Assembly (NCBI GenBank): GCA_964509885.1
Contig: CAZDZL010000002.1
Span: 62,001-126,000, forward strand
From: Palsa-1447 sp964509885
Lineage (GTDB): Bacteria > Verrucomicrobiota > Verrucomicrobiia > Opitutales > Opitutaceae
Direction: 5' to 3'
Length of the DNA stretch: 64,000 bases
Position 1 is the stretch's first letter, and each line of letters opens with the position of its first letter. Of this stretch, positions 24,570-32,904 are shown piece by piece. The position numbers and the translations under genes were made by a program. The notes beneath the pieces are model-generated. The model searched no databases. It worked only from the letters and a program-made list of their open reading frames with translations, and was not told the DNA's origin.

Positions 24570-24856
24570 GGGGATGGGGGGACCGGGCGACGTCGGGTCG
24601 GTCTTTTCAGGCGAACGGTCTTAATGGGCCTGTTAAGCTATATATGCAATCCTTGCGCTTCTCCGCGGCCGCAGGGCCCGGCGGGCCAAGGGGAAAATCG
24701 GGGCAATCCCCTAAGGAAATGCCTCCTCGCGTGTCTTTATTCTTCGATGGAGCCATGCTTTACTCGCGAACAAACCCCCACGCAGCTGTGATGTTCGAAG
24801 GCGCTCCGGTGAAACCGGCCGCCTCCCCGGGCCCCGCGGCTTCGAGGGCCGAGGCC
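24570..24856 (+). promoter_or_regulatory. Divergent control region between NHL gene and ECF sigma gene
   Basis: A 287-bp region. An AT-rich spot, GCTATATATGC at about 24638-24648, stands out in GC-rich DNA and may be the -10 region of the sigma gene or a self-regulated ECF promoter. No matching -35 is clear. The frame of the sigma gene is open upstream, but the residues encoded there look non-coding. Confidence 0.35.
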
Positions 24857-25363
24857 ATGAATCCCGCGCCCAAGACCATCGCCGCCCTGTTCGAGTCCGA
24901 GGAGAGCGCCTTGCTGCACTTCGCCATGGGGATCGTGCACCGCCGGATCGTGGCGGAGGAACTGGTGCAGGAGGCCTTTCTGCGTCTGCAGAGGGTCTGG
25001 GGCCAGGTCGACAACCCGCGCGGCTGGCTCTACCGGACGACGCGCAACCTGGCGATCAACCACCTGCGCGACGCGCGGCCGGAGACGCAGCTGGACGAGG
25101 AGCGGGCGGCGCAGGACCAGAGCCTGCCCCGCGAGATCCTGGGCCGGAGCGAGGCCATCGGCACCGTCCGCATGCTCCTCGCCGAGATGACGGAGGAGGA
25201 CCGAAACCTCATAAGGCTCAAGTACCAGGACGAGCTCAAGTACCATGAGATCAGCAGCCGGACGGGGCTGAGCGTCGGGAACGTGGGGTACCGCCTCCAT
25301 CATGTGCTCAAGGGCCTCCTGGACGGCCTGCGCCGCGCGGGCATCGAGGGGAGCGAGGGATGA
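24857..25363 (+). CDS. ECF-type RNA polymerase sigma factor
   Basis: About 168 residues from ATG 24857 (MNPAPKTIAALFESEES), chosen because GAGG lies just upstream and the family N-terminus fits; ATG 24791 is an alternative. Region 2 is EELVQEAFLRLQRVWG to LYRTTRNLAINHLRD, and region 4 is LAEMTEEDRNLIRLKYQDELKYHEISSR with a helix-turn-helix at LSVGNVGYRLHHVLK. Ten bp downstream begins an anti-sigma/TonB hybrid on the same strand. I infer a regulated pair in which the membrane protein holds the sigma factor inactive. Confidence 0.92.
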   Translation: MNPAPKTIAALFESEESALLHFAMGIVHRRIVAEELVQEAFLRLQRVWGQVDNPRGWLYRTTRNLAINHLRDARPETQLDEERAAQDQSLPREILGRSEAIGTVRMLLAEMTEEDRNLIRLKYQDELKYHEISSRTGLSVGNVGYRLHHVLKGLLDGLRRAGIEGSEG

Positions 25364-25373
25364 CCACAACACC

Positions 25374-26282
25374 ATGAACGACGAAAATCAAAGGTCGGGC
25401 ACACTGTTTGCAGATTCGCCCGAGATGGAGGCGCGCATTGTGGCCTGGGTTTCGGGCGAGGCCTCCGCGTCCGAGTCCGCCGAGCTGGGGCGCCTGGCCG
25501 CGGCGGACCCCGGGCTCGCCGCGTTCAAGCGGCGGGTCGAGGCGATGCACAGGCTCGCCCTGGAGGCCGTGGCCCCCGACCGCGAGCCGCTCAAGCTCTC
25601 TGGGGACAGGCGCGCGGAGCTCTACGCCGCATTCGACGGCATGAGGCGAAGGAACCTCGCCTACGCGGCCGCCGTCTCCGTGCTGCTGATCGCAGGGTTC
25701 GCCTGGGTGGGCGAGATCACTCATTACATCCCGCCCCTCCATGGGACGGCGAGGGAGGACCCGTATCCCCCCTTCACCCTCAAGCCCGAACCGCCGGATC
25801 CCGTCGAGGATGAGGCGCCCCGGGAAAAGCCGCGGGAGGAGATCGCGGTGCCGCAGCAGCAGGACTACCCGAAGACGGCGAAAATCGACGATTTCATAAC
25901 GCCCATCGAGCCGCCTCACCCCGTCGTGGACACAAGCGTCGACAGGATCCCGATCGGTTTCGACACCAGCAAAGGCCCGGGACATCCCACATTCAGTCTC
26001 TCCCAGCTGGACCAGCCACCCACGGCGACGTACAACGCCCGCCCCGTTTACCCCGACAGCATGAGGCGCGATCACGTCTCGGGGGAGGTCCTGGTCGACT
26101 TCATCGTCGACCCGAGCGGCAAGGTCCGCAATGCGACGGCCGTCCACTCGAGCCAGCGCGAGTTCGAGGAGTCGGCCTGCGCCGCCGTCAGCAAGTGGAA
26201 GTTCCGGCCGGGCATTAAGAACGGCCACCCCGTCTACGTGCACATGCAGGTGCCGATCGTGTTCACCCTGGCCGAGGACTGA
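25374..26282 (+). CDS. Hybrid of anti-sigma-like N-terminus, one membrane helix and TonB C-terminal domain
   Basis: A 302-residue protein from ATG 25374 (MNDENQRSGTLF). Residues about 15-75 resemble the cytoplasmic region of small anti-sigma proteins (VSGEASASESAELGRLAAADPGLAAF), without a zinc HxxxCxxC motif. One membrane helix follows at about 92-110 (YAAAVSVLLIAGFAWVG), then a Pro/Glu-rich periplasmic spacer. The TonB C-terminal domain covers the last 95 residues (ARPVYPDSMRRDHVSGEVLVDFIVDPSG, AVSKWKFRPGIKNGHPV). The domain order fits a TonB-type energiser fused to a sigma-factor regulator. It lies 10 bp after the ECF sigma gene. It may read TonB receptor engagement directly, which is inference. 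Confidence 0.85.
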   Translation: MNDENQRSGTLFADSPEMEARIVAWVSGEASASESAELGRLAAADPGLAAFKRRVEAMHRLALEAVAPDREPLKLSGDRRAELYAAFDGMRRRNLAYAAAVSVLLIAGFAWVGEITHYIPPLHGTAREDPYPPFTLKPEPPDPVEDEAPREKPREEIAVPQQQDYPKTAKIDDFITPIEPPHPVVDTSVDRIPIGFDTSKGPGHPTFSLSQLDQPPTATYNARPVYPDSMRRDHVSGEVLVDFIVDPSGKVRNATAVHSSQREFEESACAAVSKWKFRPGIKNGHPVYVHMQVPIVFTLAED

Positions 26283-26322
26283 GCGGTCCGGTTCCTCTTT
26301 TCCGAGTCAAAACGCCGCGCGC

Positions 26323-26730
26323 CTAGCGTTCGCCGATCTCCGCCAGCGCCCGCACGGGAGTGAGAACCCTAGTGCCGTGGAGCGTCTTCTCAGGGAAATC
26401 GGCGAGGTTCCCGGTCACGATGGTCCGGTCGGGCACGGCGAGAGCGGCCTCCACGAATATGATGTCGTCGGGATCGGGCCCGCGCACGGGCACCCTGGCG
26501 GGCGTCACAAGCATCTGATCGCTGACGGTCCCTAGGAAACGCATGATATCCGGAGGATGCAGCTTCAGCCGCGGCCTGCAGAGCACGTCGCGGTATTCGG
26601 CGAGGATGCGCGCGTCGTAGACCAGGCGCAGGCGCCCCTCAATCACCGCGGCCAGAAGCTTGGCGCACGGGCCGAGGGGAGTGAGCAGGCCCGAGACGAC
26701 CACGTTTGTGTCGAAGACCCAGCATTTCAT
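26323..26730 (-). CDS. PIN-domain toxin (VapC-like, putative)
   Basis: A 135-residue PIN-domain protein. The acidic residues of the nuclease site are visible: D8 in FDTNVVVSGLL, E45 in ILAEYRDVL, and the PDPDD and PDRTIVTGNLADF segments. PIN toxins cut RNA. The ATG at 26730 overlaps the TGA of the antitoxin gene (ATGA), so translation is coupled in the usual antitoxin-then-toxin order. Convergent with the TonB-hybrid gene. Confidence 0.9.
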   Translation of the reverse strand: MKCWVFDTNVVVSGLLTPLGPCAKLLAAVIEGRLRLVYDARILAEYRDVLCRPRLKLHPPDIMRFLGTVSDQMLVTPARVPVRGPDPDDIIFVEAALAVPDRTIVTGNLADFPEKTLHGTRVLTPVRALAEIGER

Positions 26731-27023
26731 TGACGGCTTCGGGCCCTGCGCACCGCCGAGACCTCAGCGTCGATGTCCCTCATCGTCAGCTTGTCCGTCC
26801 TATTGATGACGGAGGCAGCCTGGATGCGGGCCACGACACGGGCGAGGTCCACCCGGTCGAGAAGCTCCAGGTCCGACGCGAACGTGCCCTCGGAGGTCGG
26901 GATCATGATTGCCTTCGGCTTTCCATTTGCGGTGACCAGCACGCGACCCGCGCGGCTGACCGCCGCCAGCGCGCGGCCCGGGCTGGCCGAAAATTCGCGT
27001 GATGCAATCCATTTGGTCTTCAT
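26727..27023 (-). CDS. Phd/YefM-type antitoxin
   Basis: A 98-residue protein from ATG 27023 (MKTKWIASREFSASPG). The N-terminal SASPGRALAAVSRAGRVLVTANGKPKAIMIP is the Phd/YefM DNA-binding fold. The C-terminal part is helical and would wrap the PIN toxin. AGGAGG lies 1 nt before this ATG, which is very close; ATG 27041 is also in frame. The pair probably represses its own promoter. Confidence 0.87.
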   Translation of the reverse strand: MKTKWIASREFSASPGRALAAVSRAGRVLVTANGKPKAIMIPTSEGTFASDLELLDRVDLARVVARIQAASVINRTDKLTMRDIDAEVSAVRRARSRQ

Positions 27024-27105
27024 TCCTCCTATGTAGTGCAAATGTCGTGCAGGTCAAGTATGGCCTGCCTCGATCGGGTCGGTGCGCGAACGGGCAGCCG
27101 GTCGC

Positions 27106-28434
27106 CTAGTTGCCGCTCACCGGCACCGGCCTGTAGAGCTCCGGCCGGATCTCCTTTGGGAACCGCGCGCGCATGTCCCCGATCCAGGGATCCGTGAAGC
27201 GCTGCTGCAGGTTCACGGCGATCACCTTGTTGACGCCCGACTCGAGGGTCTCGAAGAGGACCTTCCCGGTCGGGTCAATGATGGAGGATTCCACGGTGTC
27301 GCCTGACGAGACGATGAAGAGGTGGTTCTCGAGGGCCCGGGCCTTTAGGAGCGTCATGTACCCGCCCGCGGCGGGGACGAGGATGACCTCCGCGCCCTGG
27401 ACGGCCAGGGCGCGCGCGGGCTCGATGTATTCCGCGTCCCAGCAGATCATCATTCCTATCCTCCCGAAGTCCGTGTCGAAGACCGGGAGCGAGTCCCCCG
27501 GCATGAGGCCGCCCTCTATCTCCTCCCGGGGGAGGGTGACCTTCCGGTACTTGCCGGCCAGGTTCCCCTGCCTGTCGATCAGGACGGCGGTGTTGTAGTC
27601 GGCGTGCCCGTCGCGCTCGGTGAGTCCGGCGACGACGTAGAACCCATGCCTGCGGGCCGCGTCCCCGAGGCGCCTCGTGCTCGGGCCGGGAATGGGCTCG
27701 GCGGCGTTCGCGTAGCCCAGGTGGTAATTCCCCTCGATGCGCAGCTCCTCCCCGAGGCAGACGATGTCCGGCTTGTCCTTCGCGATGACGTCGAGCTGCT
27801 CGATGAAGGCCCCCACGCTGTCCGGGTTGTCCTGCGGGTGGAGCGACACGGTTCCCAGGCGCACCCAGCGGTCGGGCGGCGCCGGCGTCTCCTCAAACGT
27901 GATGTCGTCCCACCAGACGGTCCCCTTGGGCGCCCAGCCGAGCGTCAGCTCCAGCCTGACGCTCGCCGCCTGCTCGGGCGCCGGCACCGTGACCGAGACG
28001 CGCGTCCAGTCCCCGGCCGCCGAGGTCTCGTAGGCGTAGTCGGGCTGCGAGGTGCGCTTGCCCGACGTGTCCAGCCAGTCGAGGCGCGCGACGACCTGCC
28101 TCTGCACGTAGGTGACCGACTCCGCGCGGTAGTAGGCCGTCAGCTTGTAGTACCGGCCGGGCTTGATGTCCCCGATCACATGGGCCCAGCCGCCGTACTC
28201 GAGGCGATTGCCGTCGCCGGAGATCGCCAGAGCGTCGGGGGCCGAGCGGGCGTGGGCGGTGTCGACGTAGCATCTGGGCTGGATCTCCTGGCGCTGCGCC
28301 CACGCGGTCCAGCCCGGGTCGGTGCGCCCATCCTCGGTGAAATCCTTGAGCTCGACCCTGAGTCCCTGCGCCAGGCACGTGCCCGAGAGCAGGATCGCCG
28401 CAATTCCGACAGTGACGTGGGGTAGGGGTCGCAT
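27106..28434 (-). CDS. Secreted carbon-nitrogen hydrolase with N-terminal carbohydrate-binding-like domain
   Basis: A 442-residue protein from ATG 28434 (MRPLPHVTVG) with a signal peptide ending CLAQ. Residues about 30-185 look like a beta-jelly-roll binding module (RYYKLTAYYRAESV, WWDDITFEE). The nitrilase-superfamily domain follows from about 195, with the triad Glu in LGEELRIEG, Lys in GKYRKVTLPREE and Cys in MMICWDAEY. Such enzymes hydrolyse amides, carbamoyl compounds or nitriles. Export with an added binding module is unusual for this mostly cytoplasmic family. Divergent from the GH44 gene; substrate not assigned. Confidence 0.85.
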   Translation of the reverse strand: MRPLPHVTVGIAAILLSGTCLAQGLRVELKDFTEDGRTDPGWTAWAQRQEIQPRCYVDTAHARSAPDALAISGDGNRLEYGGWAHVIGDIKPGRYYKLTAYYRAESVTYVQRQVVARLDWLDTSGKRTSQPDYAYETSAAGDWTRVSVTVPAPEQAASVRLELTLGWAPKGTVWWDDITFEETPAPPDRWVRLGTVSLHPQDNPDSVGAFIEQLDVIAKDKPDIVCLGEELRIEGNYHLGYANAAEPIPGPSTRRLGDAARRHGFYVVAGLTERDGHADYNTAVLIDRQGNLAGKYRKVTLPREEIEGGLMPGDSLPVFDTDFGRIGMMICWDAEYIEPARALAVQGAEVILVPAAGGYMTLLKARALENHLFIVSSGDTVESSIIDPTGKVLFETLESGVNKVIAVNLQQRFTDPWIGDMRARFPKEIRPELYRPVPVSGN

Positions 28435-28579
28435 AGTGAGGGAAATCCTAGACGGACTCCACGGAGACTGCAATCGCCGGGGAGTGTGGACAGGGGGCGG
28501 CCCCCGCGTAAACTTTCCGCGAAACCCCGCACCCGCCCGGAACGCCCTCCCCGGCTTCGGGTCGGGTCACACCGCCCCG

Positions 28580-31312
28580 ATGTCCCCCGGACGCCTAGCC
28601 TGGCTCGCCCTGATTCCCGCGCTCACCGCGGGAGGGGCCAACCTGCCGGTTCAGATCAGCGTCGACCCGGGCTCGGGACGGATCCCGATAAGCCCCTATA
28701 TTTATGGAGTGGACCAGGACCTGCCGGGGGTAGCGACGACGGGCGCCCGCCGCTACGGCGGGAACCGCCTCACGGGCTACGACTGGGAGACCAACGCCTC
28801 CAACGCCGGGACCGACTACCTGAACGAGAGCGACGACTACCTGGTCTACACGCTGCCGGCCGCGGAGCAGTCGACGCCGGCGATCGCGCTCACGGCGTTC
28901 CACGACCAGTCCCTGGCGGCCGGCGTCCCCTATACGATCCTGACGCTGCAGATGGCGGGCTACGTCGCGGCCGACGAGGCGGGCCCGGTCACCGCGGGCC
29001 AGGCGGCCCCCTCGTCCCGGTGGAACGTGGTGAAGAACGACACGCCCGGGGGCGCCTTCCCGGCGACGCCCAACCTGGCCGATGGCACCGTGTACATGGA
29101 CGAGCTGCTCCACCTGCTCCTCTCCAAGTACGGGCCGGCGTCAGGGTCGACGGGGGTCAGGGGCTACAACCTCGACAACGAGCCCTCGCTCTGGCCGTCG
29201 ACGCACCCCCTCCTGCATCCCGCGCAGACGACGTGCGCCGAGGAGATCTCCAAGTCGGTCGCGCTCAGCACGACGATCAAGCGCATGGACCCCTCCGCCG
29301 AGGTGCTGGGGCCCGTGTCGTACGGCAGCGCCGAGTACTTCACGTTCCAGGGCGCCCCGGACTGGGCGGCGGCGCAGACCGCGACGGGCTTCCGCTGGTT
29401 CATCGACTACTACCTGGACCAGATGAGCAAGGCCTCGGCCGCCGCGGGCACGCGGCTCCTCGACGTCCTGGACCTCCACCGCTACAGCGACGAGAACGTC
29501 TCCGGCACGGGGCCCGACCAGTCGATCACCAACCAGACCGACTTCTCGGACACCGCGACCGACATGGACCGGGTCCAGGCCCCGCGCGTCCTCTGGGACC
29601 CCACCTTCGTCGAGAACAGCTGGGTCCAGCAGTACTACTCGCAGTTCCTTCCCTGGATCCCGAACCTGCAGGCCTCGATCGCCGCCCGCTACCCGGGGAC
29701 CAAGCTCTCGTTCACCGAGTACAGCTACGGCGGGGAGAGCGACATCTCGGGCGGCATCGCCCAGGCGGACGTCCTCGGGATCTACGGCAAGTACGGGGTG
29801 TACCTCGGCTGCCTCTGGCTCCTCCACGACACGCCGCCTCCGATGTACGTCTCGGCGGCCTTCAACCTGTTCCTGGACTACGACGGGAACGGCGGGAAGT
29901 TCGGGGCGACGTCGGTCGCCGAGACGGACTCCGACACGGTGAACACCTCCGCGTACGCGTCCGTCGACGCGGCCGGCGCCCTGCACGTGGTCGTGCTGAA
30001 CAAGAGCTTCACGCAGGCGGCCGATGTCGGCTTCACGATCGCGGGGCCGGCCGCGTACTCGGGCGCCAGCGTGTACGCGTTCGACGCCGCCGGCGCGGCC
30101 ATCACGGCGCGGGCCCCGGCGGCTCTTTCCGGAAACCAGGCGACCTACACGCTCCCGCCCCTGACGGCGGCCCACTTCGTCTTCCAGTCCGCCGCGGGGC
30201 TGCCGCAGTTCACGCTCGCCCCGGTGTCGCAGACGATTTCCAGCGGGTCGACGGTCGTCTTTTCCGCCTCGTCGAACGCCGCCGCCTACCAGTGGATGCT
30301 GAACGGCGCGCCCCTCTCGGACGGGGGAGGCGTCTCCGGCTCGACGGGCCCGCAGCTCGTCATCACCGGCGCGACGTCGGCCAACGCTGGCGCCTACACC
30401 TGCGTCGCCACGAACGCCTCCGGCAGCACGACCAGCATCGCGGCGACGCTCACGGTGAGCGCGACCCCTGACGCCGGCAGGCTCACAAACCTCTCGTGCC
30501 GGGCGGCGGTCGGGACCGGGGCGAACCTGCTGATCGCCGGCTTCGTCGTGGGGCCCCAGGGCGTCGCGGGCTCGGAGCCGCTCCTCGTGCGCGCCTCGGG
30601 CCCCGCCCTGGTGCCGTTCGGCGTGGCCGGGACCCTGGCGGATCCCCAGCTGCAGGTGTTCAACGCGTCGGACGCCGTGCTTGCGACGAACAGGGGATGG
30701 GCGGGCGACGCGCAGGTATCTGCGGCGGCGTCCGCCGTCGGCGCCTTTCCCTGGCCGAGCGCGGCGAGCCACGACGCCGCGCTCCTCCAGGATTTGCCGG
30801 GCGGCAAGTACACCGCGCAGGTCGCCGGCCAGGCCGGCGACAGCGGGGTGGCCCTCGTGGAGGTCTATGACGCGACGCCGGCCGCAAGCCGCACGCCGGG
30901 CTCGCCGCGGCTGGTCAACCTCTCGACCCGCGTCCAGGTCGGCTCCGGCGGCGGTATCCTGATCGCGGGATTTGTCGTGGGGGGCTCGACGTCGAGGACG
31001 GTCCTTGTCCGCGCCTCCGGCCCCGCACTGGCGCCCTACGGCGTGCCGGGGATCCTTCCCGATCCGCAGCTCAAGCTCTACCGCTCCAATCCCGACCAGT
31101 CCTCGACGCTCCTCGAGGCGAACAGCGCATGGGCGGGCAACGCCCAGGTCGCCGGGACGTCGGCGCGGGTGGGGGCGTTCGCGTGGACGAGCGCGTCGAG
31201 CCTCGACTCGGCGATCCTCGTGACGCTGCCTCCCGGCAGCTACACGGCGCAGGTCTCGGGGGCCAGCGGCGACACGGGCGTGGCCCTTGTCGAGGTCTAC
31301 GAGGTTCCTTGA
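28580..31312 (+). CDS. Glycoside hydrolase family 44 endoglucanase with Ig-like and two EVYEVP C-terminal domains
   Basis: A 910-residue protein from ATG 28580 (MSPGRLAWLALIP) with a signal peptide. The GH44 catalytic domain covers about 25-540: RYGGNRLTGYDWETN at 58-72, acid/base E201 in GYNLDNEPSLW and nucleophile E380 in LSFTEYSYGG. GH44 enzymes cleave cellulose and xyloglucan internally. One Ig-like domain follows at about 545-630, then two copies of the domain of about 130 residues seen in the NHL proteins, ending GVALVEVYEVP. The two C-terminal domains probably fix the enzyme to the cell surface or guide export. Confidence 0.9.
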   Translation: MSPGRLAWLALIPALTAGGANLPVQISVDPGSGRIPISPYIYGVDQDLPGVATTGARRYGGNRLTGYDWETNASNAGTDYLNESDDYLVYTLPAAEQSTPAIALTAFHDQSLAAGVPYTILTLQMAGYVAADEAGPVTAGQAAPSSRWNVVKNDTPGGAFPATPNLADGTVYMDELLHLLLSKYGPASGSTGVRGYNLDNEPSLWPSTHPLLHPAQTTCAEEISKSVALSTTIKRMDPSAEVLGPVSYGSAEYFTFQGAPDWAAAQTATGFRWFIDYYLDQMSKASAAAGTRLLDVLDLHRYSDENVSGTGPDQSITNQTDFSDTATDMDRVQAPRVLWDPTFVENSWVQQYYSQFLPWIPNLQASIAARYPGTKLSFTEYSYGGESDISGGIAQADVLGIYGKYGVYLGCLWLLHDTPPPMYVSAAFNLFLDYDGNGGKFGATSVAETDSDTVNTSAYASVDAAGALHVVVLNKSFTQAADVGFTIAGPAAYSGASVYAFDAAGAAITARAPAALSGNQATYTLPPLTAAHFVFQSAAGLPQFTLAPVSQTISSGSTVVFSASSNAAAYQWMLNGAPLSDGGGVSGSTGPQLVITGATSANAGAYTCVATNASGSTTSIAATLTVSATPDAGRLTNLSCRAAVGTGANLLIAGFVVGPQGVAGSEPLLVRASGPALVPFGVAGTLADPQLQVFNASDAVLATNRGWAGDAQVSAAASAVGAFPWPSAASHDAALLQDLPGGKYTAQVAGQAGDSGVALVEVYDATPAASRTPGSPRLVNLSTRVQVGSGGGILIAGFVVGGSTSRTVLVRASGPALAPYGVPGILPDPQLKLYRSNPDQSSTLLEANSAWAGNAQVAGTSARVGAFAWTSASSLDSAILVTLPPGSYTAQVSGASGDTGVALVEVYEVP
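30476..31309 (+). repeat. Two tandem copies of the C-terminal surface domain (GH44 protein)
   Basis: Copies start near RLTNLSCRAAVGTG (30476) and RLVNLSTRVQVGSG (about 30906). Shared features are ILIAGFVVG, LVRASGPAL, DPQLK/QLQV and YTAQVSG/AGxxGDxGVALVEVY. The second copy ends exactly at the protein C-terminus with EVYEVP. Confidence 0.8.
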
Positions 31313-31321
31313 TCGGGCCGA

Positions 31322-32146
31322 TCAGCGGGCGGTCAGGCTCAGCGGGTCAAAGCCCTCGCTCTCGATGACGACCTTCTCGCCAGGGGGAAGGCCCGGGACG
31401 CTCAGGGATGCGCGGCTCTCAATGGCCGCCGCCTGCGCCCGGGTCCCGTTCGGCCCGGAGATCGTGATCTTGAGCGTGAGCGCCGCCGGGCCGGGATTGC
31501 CGATGTGCAGGGTGAAGCCCTGGTCCCAGAACGATTTCTCAAACGAGGCCGTGAGCGGCAGCTGGCCTGCCTGGACGACAAGCGGGTGCACCCGCGCGAG
31601 GTCGGCCTGCGCCTTCTCGAGCTGGGCGTGGCTGTCGGCCGCCAGGGTCCTCGCCTCGTCCAGCTGGCCCTTATAGTCGGATGCCTGGCTCGTGGCGCGC
31701 TCGAGCTGGGCCTCGACGCCGGCGGAGTGGGCCCTCGCCTTGTCCAGCTGGGCCTGAAGGTCCGCCCGGCTGGTGTGTTCCAGGGAAAGCTGCGTTCCCA
31801 GTCCGGCGGACTGCGCCCTGGCCTGGTCGAGCTGCGACTGAAGGTCGGACCTCTGGCCCTGTTCGTTCACGATCAGCGCCTGCAGCGCGGAGACCTGCGC
31901 CTTGGTCGCGCCGAGGTCGGCCTGCGCCTGCGTGGCGGTGTAGTTTGCTTGGTCGAGCTGCGCCCTCGCCTCGGCGAGCGCGGTCTTCTGGTGGTAGACC
32001 CTCGTGCCGAGGACGACGGAGACGATGGCGAGGAGAAGGAGCGTGCCGAGGAATCCGAATGACGATCCGATGCGCCGGTCATTGTTCTCCTGAGCGCGGG
32101 ACGCGTCCCGCTGCTCGACCTTGTGGGGGGGTAGTGTGTCGATCAT
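31322..32146 (-). CDS. Single-pass membrane protein with long coiled coil, function unknown
   Basis: A 274-residue protein from ATG 32146 (MIDTLPPHKVEQRD). One membrane helix at about 28-47 (GFLGTLLLLAIVSVVLG) is followed by about 130 residues rich in Ala, Gln and Leu with coiled-coil periodicity (repeats of SxLxxQLDxARAxSAGxxxQL). A globular beta region of about 85 residues comes last (LHIGNPGPAALTLKITISGP). I do not recognise the family. It could be an envelope tether or a sensor. Convergent with the GH44 gene with a 9-bp gap. Confidence 0.75.
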   Translation of the reverse strand: MIDTLPPHKVEQRDASRAQENNDRRIGSSFGFLGTLLLLAIVSVVLGTRVYHQKTALAEARAQLDQANYTATQAQADLGATKAQVSALQALIVNEQGQRSDLQSQLDQARAQSAGLGTQLSLEHTSRADLQAQLDKARAHSAGVEAQLERATSQASDYKGQLDEARTLAADSHAQLEKAQADLARVHPLVVQAGQLPLTASFEKSFWDQGFTLHIGNPGPAALTLKITISGPNGTRAQAAAIESRASLSVPGLPPGEKVVIESEGFDPLSLTAR

Positions 32147-32269
32147 GGCGGGTGACGGGCATGGACCCCGGATCCGCGGGTTGGAGCGCGGCTTTCGGGG
32201 GCCCCCGGCGCAAGTCAACCGCCTCCAACGGGTTCCCGCGGGCGAATTCCCGGACCCCGACGGTTCCGC

Positions 32270-32743
32270 CTACCGGGTCAGCGTGATTCCCACCACGAGC
32301 CCGACCACGGCGCCGTACGCGACGTGGCCCGCGAAGTGGACCAGCCCGACGGCGAGTCCCGCCTCCCTGAATTCCGCGAGCGGGTGCCGCTCGGCGACGA
32401 GCCACACAAGGAGGATGCTGACGATCATCCCATGCACGATGCCGAAGGCGGTGCCCGCGAAGAGGGACATGGGCAGGTGGTTCAGGCCGTACTTCCACAT
32501 GATGACCGAGTAGAGAAGGGCGAAGCCCACGGCCGAGACGCCGTGGATGACCGCCCCGGCCCGGAACGCGTTCTCCCGCGAGCGCGTGGCCAGGCTGCCC
32601 ACGGCCACGATCATGTCGAAACGCGCCCACTGCGCGCGGGCGATCAGCCGCATGACCCCGATCATCGCGAAGCCGCCGAGTATTCCGGCGACGACGGCCG
32701 TCAGCGCGAGGCTCGTGTAGGGAAAGTATAGGCCTGTTGGCAT
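32270..32743 (-). CDS. Small polytopic membrane protein, function unknown
   Basis: A 157-residue protein from ATG 32743 (MPTGLYFPYTSLALT) with about four hydrophobic segments (LTAVVAGILGGFAMIGVM, AGAVIHGVSAVGFALLY, GTAFGIVHGMIVSILLVWLV, HFAGHVAYGAVVGLVVGI). Several His lie in or near the membrane segments. No family recognised. Divergent from the KdpD-like kinase with about 160 bp between starts. Confidence 0.7.
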   Translation of the reverse strand: MPTGLYFPYTSLALTAVVAGILGGFAMIGVMRLIARAQWARFDMIVAVGSLATRSRENAFRAGAVIHGVSAVGFALLYSVIMWKYGLNHLPMSLFAGTAFGIVHGMIVSILLVWLVAERHPLAEFREAGLAVGLVHFAGHVAYGAVVGLVVGITLTR

Positions 32744-32904
32744 ATCGGTGAGGCTTTTCCGTGATAGACCACCGGATTGGCGCCCCGGCCCGAGAAACCC
32801 GCGTTTTTCCCAGTTATTTCCACCACGATCCATCGCCCCCTTTTTCGGCATCCCGGTCGACGGGATTCCTTCCGTCGTTGCACCGACCGCAGGTGCCGCA
32901 TTGC

